From: Aphelenchoides besseyi
Taxonomy: Eukaryota; Nematoda; Chromadorea; Rhabditida; Aphelenchoididae
Length of the DNA stretch: 64,000 nt
Reading direction: 5' to 3'
NCBI GenBank assembly: GCA_024699855.1
Contig: JAMPIQ010000002.1
Location: 3,906,001-3,970,000 of the forward strand
Every line of letters begins with the position of its first letter. The first letter of the stretch is position 1. A program made the position numbers and the translations under genes. The notes beneath the pieces are model-generated. The model made no database searches and was not told the origin of the DNA. It was given only the letters and a program-made list of their open reading frames with translations. Shown one piece after another: positions 11,965-23,769 of the stretch.

Positions 11965-13800
11965 TTAAGTGTATGCTAATTGGGTTGGAATTCGAGATAT
12001 GACTTTGGCCAAAAAATCCTTGTAGACTAATGACGATTTGCGATCAACGAGAATAAGTTTGTGTTTTGCACGAGTAAAAGCGACGTTGATTCGTCCTTCA
12101 TCGGCGAGATGAGAAGTTGTGTCATTGGCGAGTATTCCGTTGTGTCCATAAGTGAGTGAGAGGATAATAACCGATTTATCGCGTCATTGTTACCGATCGA
12201 TTGTGCTCACTTCGGGATATTCGTTTGCAGTGTGATTGTCGCTAATGATTTTGAGTAGGCACTCAGATTGAGCTCGAAACGATGTGATGACTCCGATTCC
12301 AGAATAATGAACTTTGTTCTATAATTTGAAGTTTATTCGTGAGTTCCTAAGCAATAAACTCACATCCATCAGATTTTTCACCAATTTGTTAACCGCCGAT
12401 GCTTCTCCTTCGTTGTACCTTTATTTAGTGGCGGGATCAGTTTTGGATTAGAATGCAAATGCTTCCGATTGCACGTCAATGAACATCACCGAGTGACTTA
12501 GATCAGAACTAAGCAAAACGTTTGAGTTATCTGAAAGATCAATGCGTTCAAAGGATTAGCCATGCAACCTACGGGTCGGAATGTTTTTGTCTCGAAGGTT
12601 TTCACATTTCTATGTCGCCAATTCAATCGACAAGTTAGCACAAACCAATTTGGAGTTGTAGAAGAGACTGCTGGCCAAATCACAAATCTCGCGGTTCATT
12701 CGATATTGCCAAGTCAAACTGACGGCTTCGCAGCTTTTGGCTTCTTGACTCACGTAATTCTGCTTCGAAAGTTTTTCCATCAATGAGACTGACATTCCCT
12801 GTTGTCTAAACACTCAAAAGTGGAAACCAAATTCTGTCGAAACGACTCACGCGGCATCTTTGTTCACAACCAAAGGGCACAGTTGTTTTGTATCGTCCAC
12901 TAAAATCAATTTTTTCGACGCAAACAACGGTCCAAAAGCAACGGATTCCAATGCGAAGGAAGCCTCGTCAATTATACATTAGTCGAATCATCCTTTCGTG
13001 AAAAGCAAATGGCTACTGATCATCAAACAGGTAGCGCCAACTACTGCCTAAGCAAACAATTCAGATGTGCCATTAAGTGAGTAACGTACCGATGAAAAAA
13101 GTGCTCGTTTCAGATGTCCCATTTTTTGTGTAAAATCCAATCGACTCATTCCGCTAATCTTTTCGATTCGAGCATCTAATCCGTAGTCCAAAACATCGGG
13201 ATGAAGCGACTTTTTAGCACCAAGACGCAGAATTTGAAAGTCTGGAACCGACTAAAATCCAATACAACCATTTAAGTTGAATCTTCCAGTCACTTACTCC
13301 TTTCAATTTCATCATCACATTGACGACGGCCGAGTGTGTGTGAGAAGCCAACAAAACGTGTTTCCTCATTTTGACTAAGAATGCAACCAAAACAGCAATC
13401 ATTGTCGTTTTTCCTAAATTCAAAATCATCAAAATCACAAAAGTTTCACGAGCCGGCTCCCGGTAATCCTTGAATAATCGCATAGTCGTCGGCTGCAATA
13501 CAATGATCGACAGCGGCACGTTGTGGTGTATCCAAATCGGCCAAAAACGTTTCAACGGATTCCGGTAACTTGATTTCAGGAGAAAATTTCGGTGGTTTTC
13601 GTTCGATCAAAATTGAACGAAGTCGACGACTAAAATCAACGTTGCAACCTATTTACCTTCTTACTCGGACACATACGCTTCGTCGGTATTCGTCATTAAT
13701 GTGGGACGAGTTCAAAATCGCTATCCTTTGATGGAAATGAAAGTCACGAAATCGTGCTTGTTCACTGCTAAAGGATTGAAATGACTTAGTGGTAAAACGC
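11965..13800 (-). pseudogene. DNA2-like superfamily-1 helicase, left arm
   Basis: Helicase of the DNA2/UPF1 group (nucleic-acid unwinding, ATP-driven). Minus-strand exons include FLADLDTPQRAAVDHCIAAD, Walker A as GLPGAG (then an intron) KTTMIAVLVAFLV, HVLLASHTHSAVVNVM, the Walker B region IIDEASFALESVAFGPLFAS, LVDDTKQLCPLVVNKDAA, LTWQYRMNREICDLASSLFY, a Y-N-E/G-E-A segment, and INVAFTRAKHKLILV to TAA at 11965. The upstream DNA2 nuclease part was not seen. Two nonsense codons (TAA, TGA) replace the Tyr and Gly of the QYQGHD motif (about 12195-12187). Walker A is intact but its intron starts GC instead of GT. The right-arm copy has the complementary lesions. Confidence 0.72.
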
Positions 13801-14782
13801 GGTAACCGGAAATTTGAGAGGCTAAATGAAATTATAAACTTGGTCGATTCTCTTCAAACTAACCATCAATTCGTCAAAATCATTCAATGTAATTGAATGC
13901 GAGAAGATAAACGTTAAGTCAAACACAACCAAATGAAGATTTTAGATAGGAGCTGTTCAATTACACGCGATTTGAAAGAATCATTGATGAAAGTGATTGC
14001 ATTTGGCTGATCAATTTCATCGTTCCTCTCACATCCATGACTTTGAAGTTAGTTCCAGAACAGCAAAGATTATCAAATTGATGATGCGTTTTGTGAACAT
14101 AGAAAGATTATCTGCTAGAAACAATAACTTATAATTATTAGATAGAATTCGTTCTACCTTTTCACACGGTTAGCAAGATTCAAAAATGCAGTCCTCGTCA
14201 CGAAGCGGTTTGATCGTTTACAAGTTTTACTGCTCTTCCAATTTAACCAGCACTACAAAGTTGTCGATGTCATTGCTAGACTTCTGCACTAGATGAGCCC
14301 ACGTATATTTTCTAAATCAAGCATTCTATTCGTTGTCGATATTCCCAATAGATTGTGATTCCGAACGAGTATTTGTAGTGAACATGAAAACGCAATTCGT
14401 CAATGAGAATTTGTGAATACACGCTAGTAAAGTTGTTTCTATCGATCTTATGCTTTTGTTTGCATTTCATGCCAAATATTATTAAATATTTGGAGCAATA
14501 AATTTATCAACTTTGCTATATCGCATTTGTTTATAGAACACGCAATAGTTGCATTGACCTTTTCATCTATTGTTCATCAGACTGAACCAAAAATAATTTC
14601 TATGTTAATACAACACTTTCCATCAAATTCAAATTATTCAAAGAGTTTATTTCAATCGGAGATAAAGAGGCGGAAAAGTGACTAGCATTCATCATCATCA
14701 ATTGTGTATGACTGGATATAAGAGAATCGAGAAGTGGCTATCATTTATTATCATCAATGTGTATGACTTCCTGCTTGACAGT

Positions 14783-15500
14783 TCAAATTGGACAAAGTAA
14801 TGGGTTATTGTGCAAGAATACATGAAAATAAAAATTAAAGGTATGTGAAACACAACGACTGTTCGCAGTACTGGTATATGAAGGAACCCAATGAAAATCC
14901 AACTTTTCATAAATTTTGTTGTGATTTTCAAATAGATGCCATTCATTAATGCCAAATAGCGCTCCATGCCTCCAATCGGTGAGGAACCTAGATTGATTTT
15001 CAAATATCAATCTTAAGCGCAAATCCCGGATGAGAGGTTCCACACCCACCGAGCTGAGGTCGAGCCCAGTACGATGCGGTACTCACTAAGTCGTTGACGG
15101 AGACAAAGCGTGATGTTGATCAAAAAGAATGGTAACCAGAGGATATCTCTTTTCAAAGGTTGAACGGGATCCACCGGGGCTCTACCAAATTAAACTCGTT
15201 ACAGCGGAAGTTAAGAAGGTTAAGGTGACAGTTTTCCACGATGTTTGTGTAAGGCTATTCTGTTGCGTTGTCTTGCCGATAAATGCAAATGCATTATCCA
15301 TCTTCGCTGTAGTCGCTAAAAACAGTAATTTACAAAAATTAAGTAATGACTTACAGTTTCATTCGCTTAACAAGAGTTGCCATATTACTTTCGAAAAATT
15401 CTTCACGAAGCTGCTCTTCGTGGCCCGAAAGATAATAGACTTCGGATTGTTCCGACACGTTGTCGACGGAGCTTTCCGTTTTTGATTGTGCTAAAATACA
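14783..15500 (-). pseudogene. Unknown gene 'Y', copy 2
   Basis: Minus strand. Exon 1 reads EEQLREEFFESNMATLVKRM up to a donor matching copy 1. Exon 2 has YSED then a stop, then CICIYRQDN. The C-terminal half runs from about 15049: GVEPLIRDLRLRLIFENQ, LTDWRHGALFGINEWH, ending in CVSHTFNFYF. Stops and shifts show decay. It sits between repeat X of the left arm and the Helitron leader, the same order as at 42.3-44.6 kb. Confidence 0.5.
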
Positions 15501-15719
15501 ACAATTAGTAAATTACCGAAACTCGTAAAATAGCACACGAAAGTTAAAACGGAAGTTGAGAATATGATCGAAATTGTAGGTTTCAAATATTATGTTTGGT
15601 TGGGAACGTTACACACGCCCAGTTGTATCAACGGTTTTGCTTAATCAAAGTATTTGGAAAACTATAGATGGTTTATGACAAGCTGGGAATTGAAATGCAA
15701 AGATGGTGATATACTGTCG

Positions 15720-16140
15720 CTGATTTACAGCATTAGAGTCTGATCATTCGTCGGGCTAACCGAGAAGATGAAATCGATCGAGTCGGACTGACGGTCAATC
15801 GACGTATGCAACATTGGTTTTGTGGTAACTACTGATCTCAACGGATTCAAATGCCACGAGATCATGGTCGAGAAATCGCGCGAAGAATTGGAACAGCTTG
15901 AAGTGCGTTTGGCCGTGATCAAGACTTCTTGACGAACAATAACGTAAGTAAAAGTTTGAAATGTCGATATTTCCAGATGAGCATTTTATCGAGCTTACTC
16001 TACGGCAACGAAACGTAAGCAACAACCAAAGCACACTTTCAGTGGCTCACGAGAACCTAGAGAGCAATGAACGCCGAATATTAGAGTTCCGGCTCCAAGA
16101 TCGCAAAAAAGTGAAATCAATATCAAATAATGAATTTTGA
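15720..16140 (+). other. Exon-like insert between gene Y and the Helitron leader (possible captured host exons)
   Basis: This block has no counterpart in the otherwise parallel region at 43860-44000. Plus-strand reading gives FVVTTDLNGFKCHEIMVEKS then REELEQLEVRLAVIKTS. Next come a GTAAGT donor near 15950, an acceptor near 15977, DEHFIELTLRQRN, a second GTAAGC...CAG intron (16015-16042) and ENLESNERRILEFRLQDRKK to a stop near 16140. The frame does not join cleanly at the first intron. Coiled-coil-like, charged text; no family recognised. Helitrons are known to capture gene pieces with introns, so capture is a reasonable but unproven reading. Confidence 0.4.
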
Positions 16141-16189
16141 TTCGATGAGCGAAAAAGAACGAAAAACTTTGCAATGGCTTTCAATGAAC

Positions 16190-18900
16190 TCTATTACATG
16201 AACACCGTCTATAAGTAGTGACCGATCACATCTGCACTTGAGGAAAGCTATTCATGTTACTTGGCTTCCAGTCATCGCACTAAACCGCGCCGCGGACACT
16301 TTCAATTGACCAGTTTCTCGGGTAACGCATAGTATCGGTTAAAAACAATGGTAGCGCGATAAATAATAACCGTCGGCAAAAGTCATAAAAGGCAGTTGTT
16401 ACGAGTGATGTTACGGTAGACAATGGTGCATTTGAAAATGATCTTACTGGAAGAGGAAAATCAAAAACGGATTGATAGCTGATCTTTTGGATTAGATTTA
16501 TTGTAATTTGTCCATTAGTTTCTATTCAACATCACAATAAATTTCAAATGTCCAACTTTGAGGAATCGTCTTCTAATATTGAAAGTAATGTAATGCACGA
16601 AAATGCTTGTTCGTTTAGTTTGATTGTAGCGAAGTTTTAAGAATTTCTTTATAGACTTTAAATCATCAGTGTAACTACGTTTATAACGATGGTTCCGCGT
16701 GTTTAAATGAATCTCAAACCGACACCAGATCGTCCAACTGGTGCTGTGCTCAACACCAACAGATGTACGTCAAAGTCGGAGATTCGGAAGTCATTGCAAA
16801 CCAACCGTCGAATCAATTTGTTTTGCGGCAAAGACACTTTAGGCAGTATGTAGGTGTTTGAGTTGTTTTGTTATGCCACCATTTTTTCAAAGGATTATTT
16901 ATGTATTGAGGTTAAGTTTCCTGAATATCTGGAAGTACTTAGTGATGAGGAAGAATTGTCTGGTTTACGTGAAATGGAAACGTTCGTCGAATTGAAGTTT
17001 TATGTTACACCGGCAGAACCATAGAAAAAACGTCTTAATTACATGTACTTTGTTGTTGTGGATTTATGTGCATTGGTTTTGTGTTTTCTGGAAAATGGAT
17101 ATGGTTAACTTGGAATGTTTGTAAATTTATAGGTTTTCCATCCTACAATTGTTCATAATGTCATTTGTTTGTTGTTATTAACGATGTTTGTTAATTATGA
17201 ACTATTTGATACTTCAATTACAAAAATCGATGACAAAGGTCTCTTTTTTGAGATAGATATTTGGTAAGTAAATATTAATTTGGCAAATGAACACTCGATT
17301 TTTATGCAAAACGTTGTGGCGATTGGAGGCAAGTTGTTATTCCGATATTTGTTGGAGTAAATCGTTGGGCCTCAGCTATTCTTGACAGAGATGGTCGTTG
17401 CAAATGTTATGATTCATTAGGTTGCATTTTGACTAATGATCAAGAAAAAATAATCAAAGGCATTGCAGTGTTGTTAGATATTGAAGCAATTCAGTTTGTT
17501 AATATGGACAGAAGTACTTATTACTAACAAAGAAACAATCACAGTTGCGGTCCTGCTATTTGTATGCTTGCTGAACGAATATTGAAAGAACAAGTGTTAA
17601 TTTTTCGTCAAATTGCAGCGAATAATTGGAGAAAATCGGCGCTTCGAATTTTACGTAATGAAGTTTTAAATATCAATGGCGTAAATTTGAATTTAAACAT
17701 ACAAGATGTGGAAAGTATCAAATTTAAACGAAAAAAGAAAGTTAACAATAAGAGAAACTTGGAAAGAAAAACATGATGAAAATCAACAAAATTACACGAA
17801 TTCAATTCAAGAACAACGAAAAATGTTTAGGAGATTTAACATATAAAAAAAGCCATCGTAAAGATAAAGAGAAGCATGAAGCAGAAAATGTGACCAACAA
17901 TAAACGACGAAATGCAAAGCGATTAGAGGAAAACCAAGTTCAAGAACACCAACAGAAACCGAAGATGAAATTTGGTATTTTGATTGTGGAGATTTGGTTT
18001 ATGAATGTAAACGCTGTGGTGCGAATTTATTTAAAGGAGAGCATGTTGCTAATACGCCAAAAGGAACCTTCAGCAAATCTTGTTCTTTTGGTGGAATTGA
18101 GTTAGAAGATGCTTTTGACGATCATCCCATGGAATTGTTTAATTTGTAGGCAAAAAACGACTGCTGGGCAAAAAAAGGAAGTTCGAGTTGACAGAAAGTG
18201 ATTTGTTTGACGAAAAAATTCGTAATTACTACAGCGCATTTGCACCAATCAAAACACAAACCACTGATCGAAATACATTACCGTATGCTTATCGAATACA
18301 GGGACAAGTGTATCACATAGTGAACTTAGCATTGCATTCAGACTTTAAAAAAACCGTTGTATGCACAATTGTTTATTTTGGACACTGAGGAATCACGCTA
18401 AGAACGGTTGAACAATGTTGCAAACAAGGGATGGAATGAACTAATATTGAGAATTATTGATCAAACATTGTGCCAAGTAAATCCTTACTATCATAGTTTT
18501 TCAAATGATGCACGAGGTGGAACAGCAAATAAATGGAATAGCCGAGAATGAAGGAATAGAAGCTCCAGAAAATGGTTTATTGTTTGACGTGAATGATGTC
18601 GATAAGCGTCGATTTAACATACCAAAGTGCAATGAGGTTTCTGCAGTTTTTGTGTTAAAGTCGAACAACAAAATTCCACCTCCAGAAAACTTAGCGATTT
18701 ATCAAAGAGGAAAACAGTTTATGAGTTTGAGTAAATTTGAGAAGCGAGCCGAGAGCATGCTGTTACCGCTTTATTTCCCTAGGGGAAATGGTGGCTGTGG
18801 AATAAACGAGAAAACAACAACTAACAACAAGATTACGTTTGCTTAGTACTATCGGTATATGATTGCTATTCGAATGACAGAAGCATTGAAATTTAATCAG
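16190..18900 (+). mobile_element. Helitron copy 2: leader, Ulp1 domain and N-terminal half of Rep (3' part lost)
   Basis: The leader (16190-16800) matches copies 1 and 3. Coding parts in order: MNLKPTPDRPTGAVLNTNRC at 16707; a Ulp1-like domain (17300-17640); a Lys/Arg-rich region (17700-17960); then Helitron N-terminal text CGDLVYECKRCGANLFKGE (zinc-finger-like), ENIR-type FDEKIRNYYSAFAPI, PYAYRIQGQVYHIVNLALHS, RRFNIPKCNEVSAVFVL and YYRYMIAIRMTEALKFNQ. It stops abruptly at 18900, where the right arm of the palindrome begins, so the rolling-circle HUH motif and helicase are missing. Stops and frame changes are scattered throughout; not functional. Confidence 0.8.
17230..17776 (+). pseudogene. 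Ulp1/C48-type cysteine protease domain in the Helitron
   Basis: Reading VVIPIFVGVNRWASAILD, CKCYDSLG and, further on, QRNNHSCGPAICMLAERILK matches the C48 (Ulp1/SENP) order: His-Trp, Asp, Gln, Cys-Gly. The Asp (YDSL) and Cys (SCGP) are present. The catalytic His position is Arg (NRW where HW is expected). A TAA at 17525-17527 falls just before the Gln. In the family these proteases cleave SUMO-like modifiers. As a Helitron-linked domain it may have processed the element's polyprotein; that is inference. This copy cannot be active. Confidence 0.6.
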
Positions 18901-19734
18901 AGAAATGATTTTCGGTTCAGTTTGATGAACAATAGATGAAAAGGTCAATGCAACTATTGCGTGTTCTATAAACAAATGCGAGGCAGCAAAGTTGATGAAT
19001 TCATTTGCTCAAGATATCTAATAATATTTGGCATGAAATGCGAACAAGAACATAAGATCGATAGAAACAACTTTACTAGCGTGTATTCACAAATTCTCAT
19101 TGACGAATTGCGTTTTCATGTTCACTACAAATACTCGTTCGGAATCACAATCTATTGGGAATATCGACAACGAATAGAATGCTTGATTTAGAAAATATAC
19201 GTGGACTCATCTAGTGCAGAAGTCTAGCAATGACATCGACAACTTTGTAGTGCTGGTTAAATTGGAAGAGCAGTAAAACTTGTAAACGATCAAACCGCTT
19301 CGTGACGAGGACTGCATTTTTGAATCTTGCTAACCGTGTGAAAAGGTAGAACGAATTCTATCTAATAATTATAAGTTATTGTTTCTAGCAGATAATCTTT
19401 CTATGTTCACAAAACGCATCATCAATTTGATAATCTTTGCTGTTCTGGAACTAACTTCAAAGTCATGGATGTGAGAGGAACGATGAAATTGATCAGCCAA
19501 ATGCAATCACTTTCATCAATGATTCTTTCAAATTGTGTATAATTGAAAAGCTTCTATCTAAAATCTTCATTTGGTTGTGTTTGACTTAACGTTTATCTTC
19601 TCGCATTCAATTACATTGAATGATTTTGACGAATTGATGGTTAGTTTGAAGAGAATCGACCAAGTTTATAATTTCATTTAGCCTCTCAAATTTCCGGTTA
19701 CCGCGTTTTACCACTAAGTCATTTCAATCCTTTA

Positions 19735-22046
19735 GCAGTGAACAAGCACGATTTCGTGACTTTTATTTCCATCAGAAGGATAGCGATTTTGAACTCACCC
19801 ACATTAATGACGAATACCGACGAAGCGTATGCATCCAAGTAAGAAGGTAAATAGTTTGTATCGTTGATTTTAGTTGTCGACTTCGTTCACTCCTGATCGA
19901 ACGAAAACCACCGAAAGTTTTCTCCTGAAATCAAGTTACCGGAGTCCGTTGAAACGTTTTTGGCCGATTTGGATGCCCCACGACGTGCCGCTGTTGATCA
20001 TTGTATTGCAGCCGACGACTATGCGATTATTCAAGGATTACCGGGAGCCGGTTCGTGAAATGTTTGTGATTTTGATGAATTTAGAAAAAAAGACAATGAT
20101 TGCTGTTTTGGTTGCATTGTTAGTCAAAATGAGGAAACGCGTTTTGTTGGCTTCTCACACACACACTCGGCCGTCGACAATGTGATGATGAAATTGAAAG
20201 GAGTTGGTGACTGGAAGATTCAACTTAAATGGTCGTATTGGATTTTAGTCGGTTCCAGACTTTCAAATTCTGCGTGTTGGTGCTGAAAAGTCGCTTCATC
20301 CCGATGTTATGGACTACGGATTAGATGCTCGAATCGAAAAGATTAGCGGAATGAGTCGATTGGATCTTACACAAAAAATGGTACATCTGAAACGAGCACT
20401 TTTTTCATCGGTACGTTGCTTAATGGCACATCTGAATTGTTTTCTTAGGCAGTAGTTGGCGCTACCTGTTTGATGATCAGTAGCCATTCGCTTTTCACGA
20501 AACGACGATTCGACTAATGTATAATTGACGAGGCTTCCTTGGCATTGGAATCCGTTGCTTTGGGACCGTTGTTTGCGTCGGAAAAATTCATTTTAGTTAG
20601 CGATACAAAACAACTGTGCCCTTTGGTTGTGAACAAAGATGCCGTCTTTTCGACAGAATTTAGTTTCCACTTTTGAGTGTTTAGACAACAGGGAAAGTCA
20701 GTCTCATTGATGGAAAGACTTTTGAAGCAGAATCACGTGAGTCAAGAAGTCAAAAGTTGCGAAGCCGCCAGTTTGACTTGGCAATATCGAGTGAACCGCG
20801 AGATTTGTGATTTGGCCAGCAGCCTCTTCTACAACTCCAAATTGGTTTGTGCCAACTCGTCGATCAAATTGGCGACATTGAAATGTGAAAACATTTGAGA
20901 CAAAAGCATTCCGATCCATAGGTTTGCATGGCTAACCCTTGAACGCATTGATCTTTCAGATATCTCAAACGTTTTGCTTAGTTCTGATCTAAGTCACTCG
21001 GTGATGTTCATTGGCGTGCAATCGGAAGCATTTGCATTCTAACCCAAAACTGATCCCACCACTAAATAAAGGTACAACGAAGGAGAAGCATCGGTGGTTA
21101 ACAAATTGGTGAAAAGTCTGATGGATGTGAGTTTATTGCTTAGGAACTCACGAGTAAACTTCAAATTATAGAACAAAGTTCATTATTTTGGAATCGGAGT
21201 CATCACACCGTTTCGAGCTCAATCTGAGTGCCTTCTCAAAATCATTAGCGACAATCACACTGCAAACGAATATCCCGAAGTGAGCACAATCAATCATTCG
21301 CGAGGTCGGTCAGAAGGCGAGCGGTCGGTTGCTTTTTCGTTCCGCCGTTTCGTCGCGCCTCTGCGAGTCCCAGGACAAGCCGTTGCGGGCCCCCGGTAGG
21401 CAGTATGCCATCGCTACAACGCCACGGATCCAGACGCTCTCAACAAAAACTCAAAATCAAGAGGCTCTACTACACGCTCAACTCTCCCAAACTATCGATT
21501 GTTCGTGTTTGACAAAGCTCACAAATGTTTGGTTCGCTATCACAAACCCTACACAAATGACAACAGAAAAGCACAATGGAAAGAATGTGACCGTACGATG
21601 GCAAAACTAAACATCAAAGTTATCACGAAGGATCAATAGTCGAAAACCGCCAGCAACCATGAACACAGTTCGAACGTCTAACAGAAGCCTAAACGTAGAA
21701 GAGACAACTAAGATCCTAGCGCGGCCAACACGGAATCCTCATTGCTCACTCAATGACCAATTTGATTGTATCCGTCGAGATCGGAATAAACCTTGAAACC
21801 TTGAGCACAATCAATCAGTATCAAGGACACGATAAATCGGTTATTATCCTCTCACTCACTTATGGACACAACAGAATACTCGCCAATGACACAACTTCTC
21901 ATCTCGCCGATGAACGACGAATCAACGTCGCTTTTACTCGTGCAAAACACAAACTTATTCTCGTTGGTCGCAAATCGTCATTAGTTTACAACGATTTTTT
22001 GGCCAAAGTCATATCTCGAATTCCAACCCAATTAGCATATACTTAA
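19735..22046 (+). pseudogene. DNA2-like superfamily-1 helicase, right arm
   Basis: Same gene as in the left arm. Plus-strand exons give FLADLDAPRRAAVDHCIAAD, GLPGA, then Walker A degraded to GAEKKT by two substitutions (left arm GAGKTT). Next are VLLASHTH, IIDEASLALESVALGPLFAS, LTWQYRVNREICDLASSLFY, RYNEGEASVVNKLVKSLMD, and after the insertion INQYQGHDKSVIILSLTYGH and INVAFTRAKHKLILVGRKSS to TAA at 22044-22046. The QYQGHD motif destroyed in the left arm is intact here. The 505-bp insertion splits the gene immediately before it. In addition, LKCENI is followed by a TGA in this frame. Confidence 0.72.
21297..21801 (+). mobile_element. 505-bp insertion with 16-bp target-site duplication
   Basis: Flanked by TGAGCACAATCAATCA at 21281-21296 and again at 21802-21817; the left arm has a single uninterrupted version (GAGCACAATCGATCGG). 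The 5' part is GC-rich. The insert contains a 76-codon open stretch ending in TAG near 21640: VCHRYNATDPDALN, YRLFVFDKAHKCLVRYHKPY, KAQWKECDRTMAKLNIKV. It lacks terminal inverted repeats. A long TSD without TIRs suggests LINE-type (target-primed) integration of a truncated or non-autonomous element; the family is not recognised. Confidence 0.7.
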
Positions 22047-22413
22047 CGGGTTCTTTCTTTGTTAGTTTACGTCTTTCTTTTTTAAATTTGCTCAAAGTTC
22101 TGTTTGTATTTTTTGTTTACATCAATATTCCCAAGATAAACGTAATCATTTGTAATACATAAACGACTAAAGTCATTAACATCGCTAAGCATAATTTGCT
22201 AGTCATCTGTTCAACACACTTGTTTCGGTTGTTGGAACAATCGTTATGCGTCTATTAGTTCACCCAATAACATAAGTTGGTTACAAACAATGCGAATAAG
22301 TGATACAAGAGGTAAACTAATTTGTGATTTGAAGTACGCGTAAACAGCCACCATTTTCGATCTGTGATATCAAATCATGTCTGCCGTCGATTGTTGCTGA
22401 AACTAATTTCGAC

Positions 22414-23455
22414 ATGAGAAACATCGACTTTGAGATGCCTGTTCAACGTTTAATTGTCTTCAACTTCATTCTCTCGACGATCCTACTTTCTCTCGTGATC
22501 CTTTTGCTTTTGACGAAATCGCTACAAATGACCGTCTATCGTTGGTATCTTTTCAACACGGGTATCTAGAAGTCATAGGCATGTCCTCATTTGCTTTTAG
22601 TTATTTGGTGTTATTTGTTCTATCTGCTCGTCTTTCTAATTCGACCAACATTTTTGTTCCCGTCGAAGTGTGTTATCTTTCTTCCATTAATCGAGTTTAC
22701 ATTAACTGCAACGACCTTTCTCTTCTATTTCACCGTGATTGCATCATTAATCTCAATCTAAGGTGAATTGTGTTCTGGAATTTGTTTTATGGTCTATTGC
22801 AGTATCATTTGGTCTCTGGTCTACCGCTTCCTACGAGTAGGAAAAACACAAGAATTGTAAGCGTATTCATTTTAGGTCTTCGAAAACCGCGTTTCCACTT
22901 TTGTCGAAGAGAACAAATTGGTTTACGTCGTCTACTTGTTCACGTATATTTTTGTTTACCTCTCCGTATTGCTGCCCATTCTTTGGGGTCAACTTAATTG
23001 AAACGATACGCAGATGGTATTTTTGACGGAAAACTCTGAACTGTTTGATTTCTCCAATAAGCCGAAGATTTGTTTTGGAAATCAATACGGATTTCGTTTA
23101 TTTCACTTGTATTTGGTTGTCAACTTTTGTTTCTTTTTTGCTTCGGTAACATCCTCACAATGCTTCTTTACTTTTTGTTACGTAAAACGTAACGAGAGTC
23201 GTTGGTTGGTTCGACTTTCCAACTTCAAATGGTTTTGTTCAAAGCATTCTTATGCCAATTATACGTGAGTTTTATCTTCCTGTTACTTCCGATCGTTTTC
23301 TTTGGAATTTTGGTTTTTTGTGAAGTAAGCGAAGTTCATTACTGCGAAATGTTCGATTTCAGTCCAAGAACACGGGCAAATTAATGAGCGTCGTTTTGGC
23401 ACTAATGAGCTTTCATAAGTACCTGGAAGAGCTGAGTTTGTTGTCCAAATGATTT
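22414..23455 (+). pseudogene. Serpentine chemoreceptor-like gene 1, right arm
   Basis: Right-arm counterpart of 10573-11597. Starts MRNIDFEMPVQRLIVFNFIL and ends SFHKYLEELSLLSK with TGA at 23455. It has the same two in-frame stops (TGA after WGQLN, TAA after LRKT) as the left copy. The last exon follows a 38-nt intron ending TTTCAG at about 23362. The family motif FQLQMVLFKAFLCQLY is conserved. Confidence 0.55.
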
Positions 23456-23769
23456 GCTTCAGAATAATTGATAGTCTGAGTATGATATACTTCATTCATC
23501 GGTGGAAAAAAGCGATTATTATGTTGCCCAAAAAAGTAATTGACTTGCCACAGCGACATTCTTTAAATGTTTGATCTTCAGCATCAAACAGCATTGCAGA
23601 AATGAATAACCGCCAACGTATTGAGGCGATGGAAAGATGTTAAATTTGTTCGTTCTGTAGTTGATGCATTTTGTTGGTTAGTGGAGGTTGACTAAAGATT
23701 TCAATTTTTAGAAATATAAGAATCTTTTGGTTTTAAACGGCATCGTTGTTTATACGTGTACTTTGAATG

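Larger units (their letters stand above)
9265..14601 (-). repeat. Left arm of the giant inverted repeat
   Basis: Reverse complement of 18901-24643 with a few per cent divergence and indels. Matching landmarks include the outer pair (AATTTGTATCCTCATTTT here, AATTTGTACGCTCATTTT at 24626-24643) and the inner pair TCAATGCAACTATTGCGTG. The arm holds repeat X, the DNA2-like helicase and two serpentine-receptor genes, all on the minus strand. Short ORFs compared between arms (10925-11143 and 22867-23085) differ at 5 of 72 residues. Confidence 0.92.

Noticed and set aside
15129..15485. 118-codon plus-strand ORF
   Set aside because: Antisense to gene Y copy 2, whose exon pattern is conserved in three copies.
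22840..22880. Ultra-short 19-nt intron (GTAAGCGTATTCATTTTAG) in receptor gene 1
   Set aside because: Using the donor GTAGG 20 nt upstream gives a normal 39-nt intron and keeps the frame.
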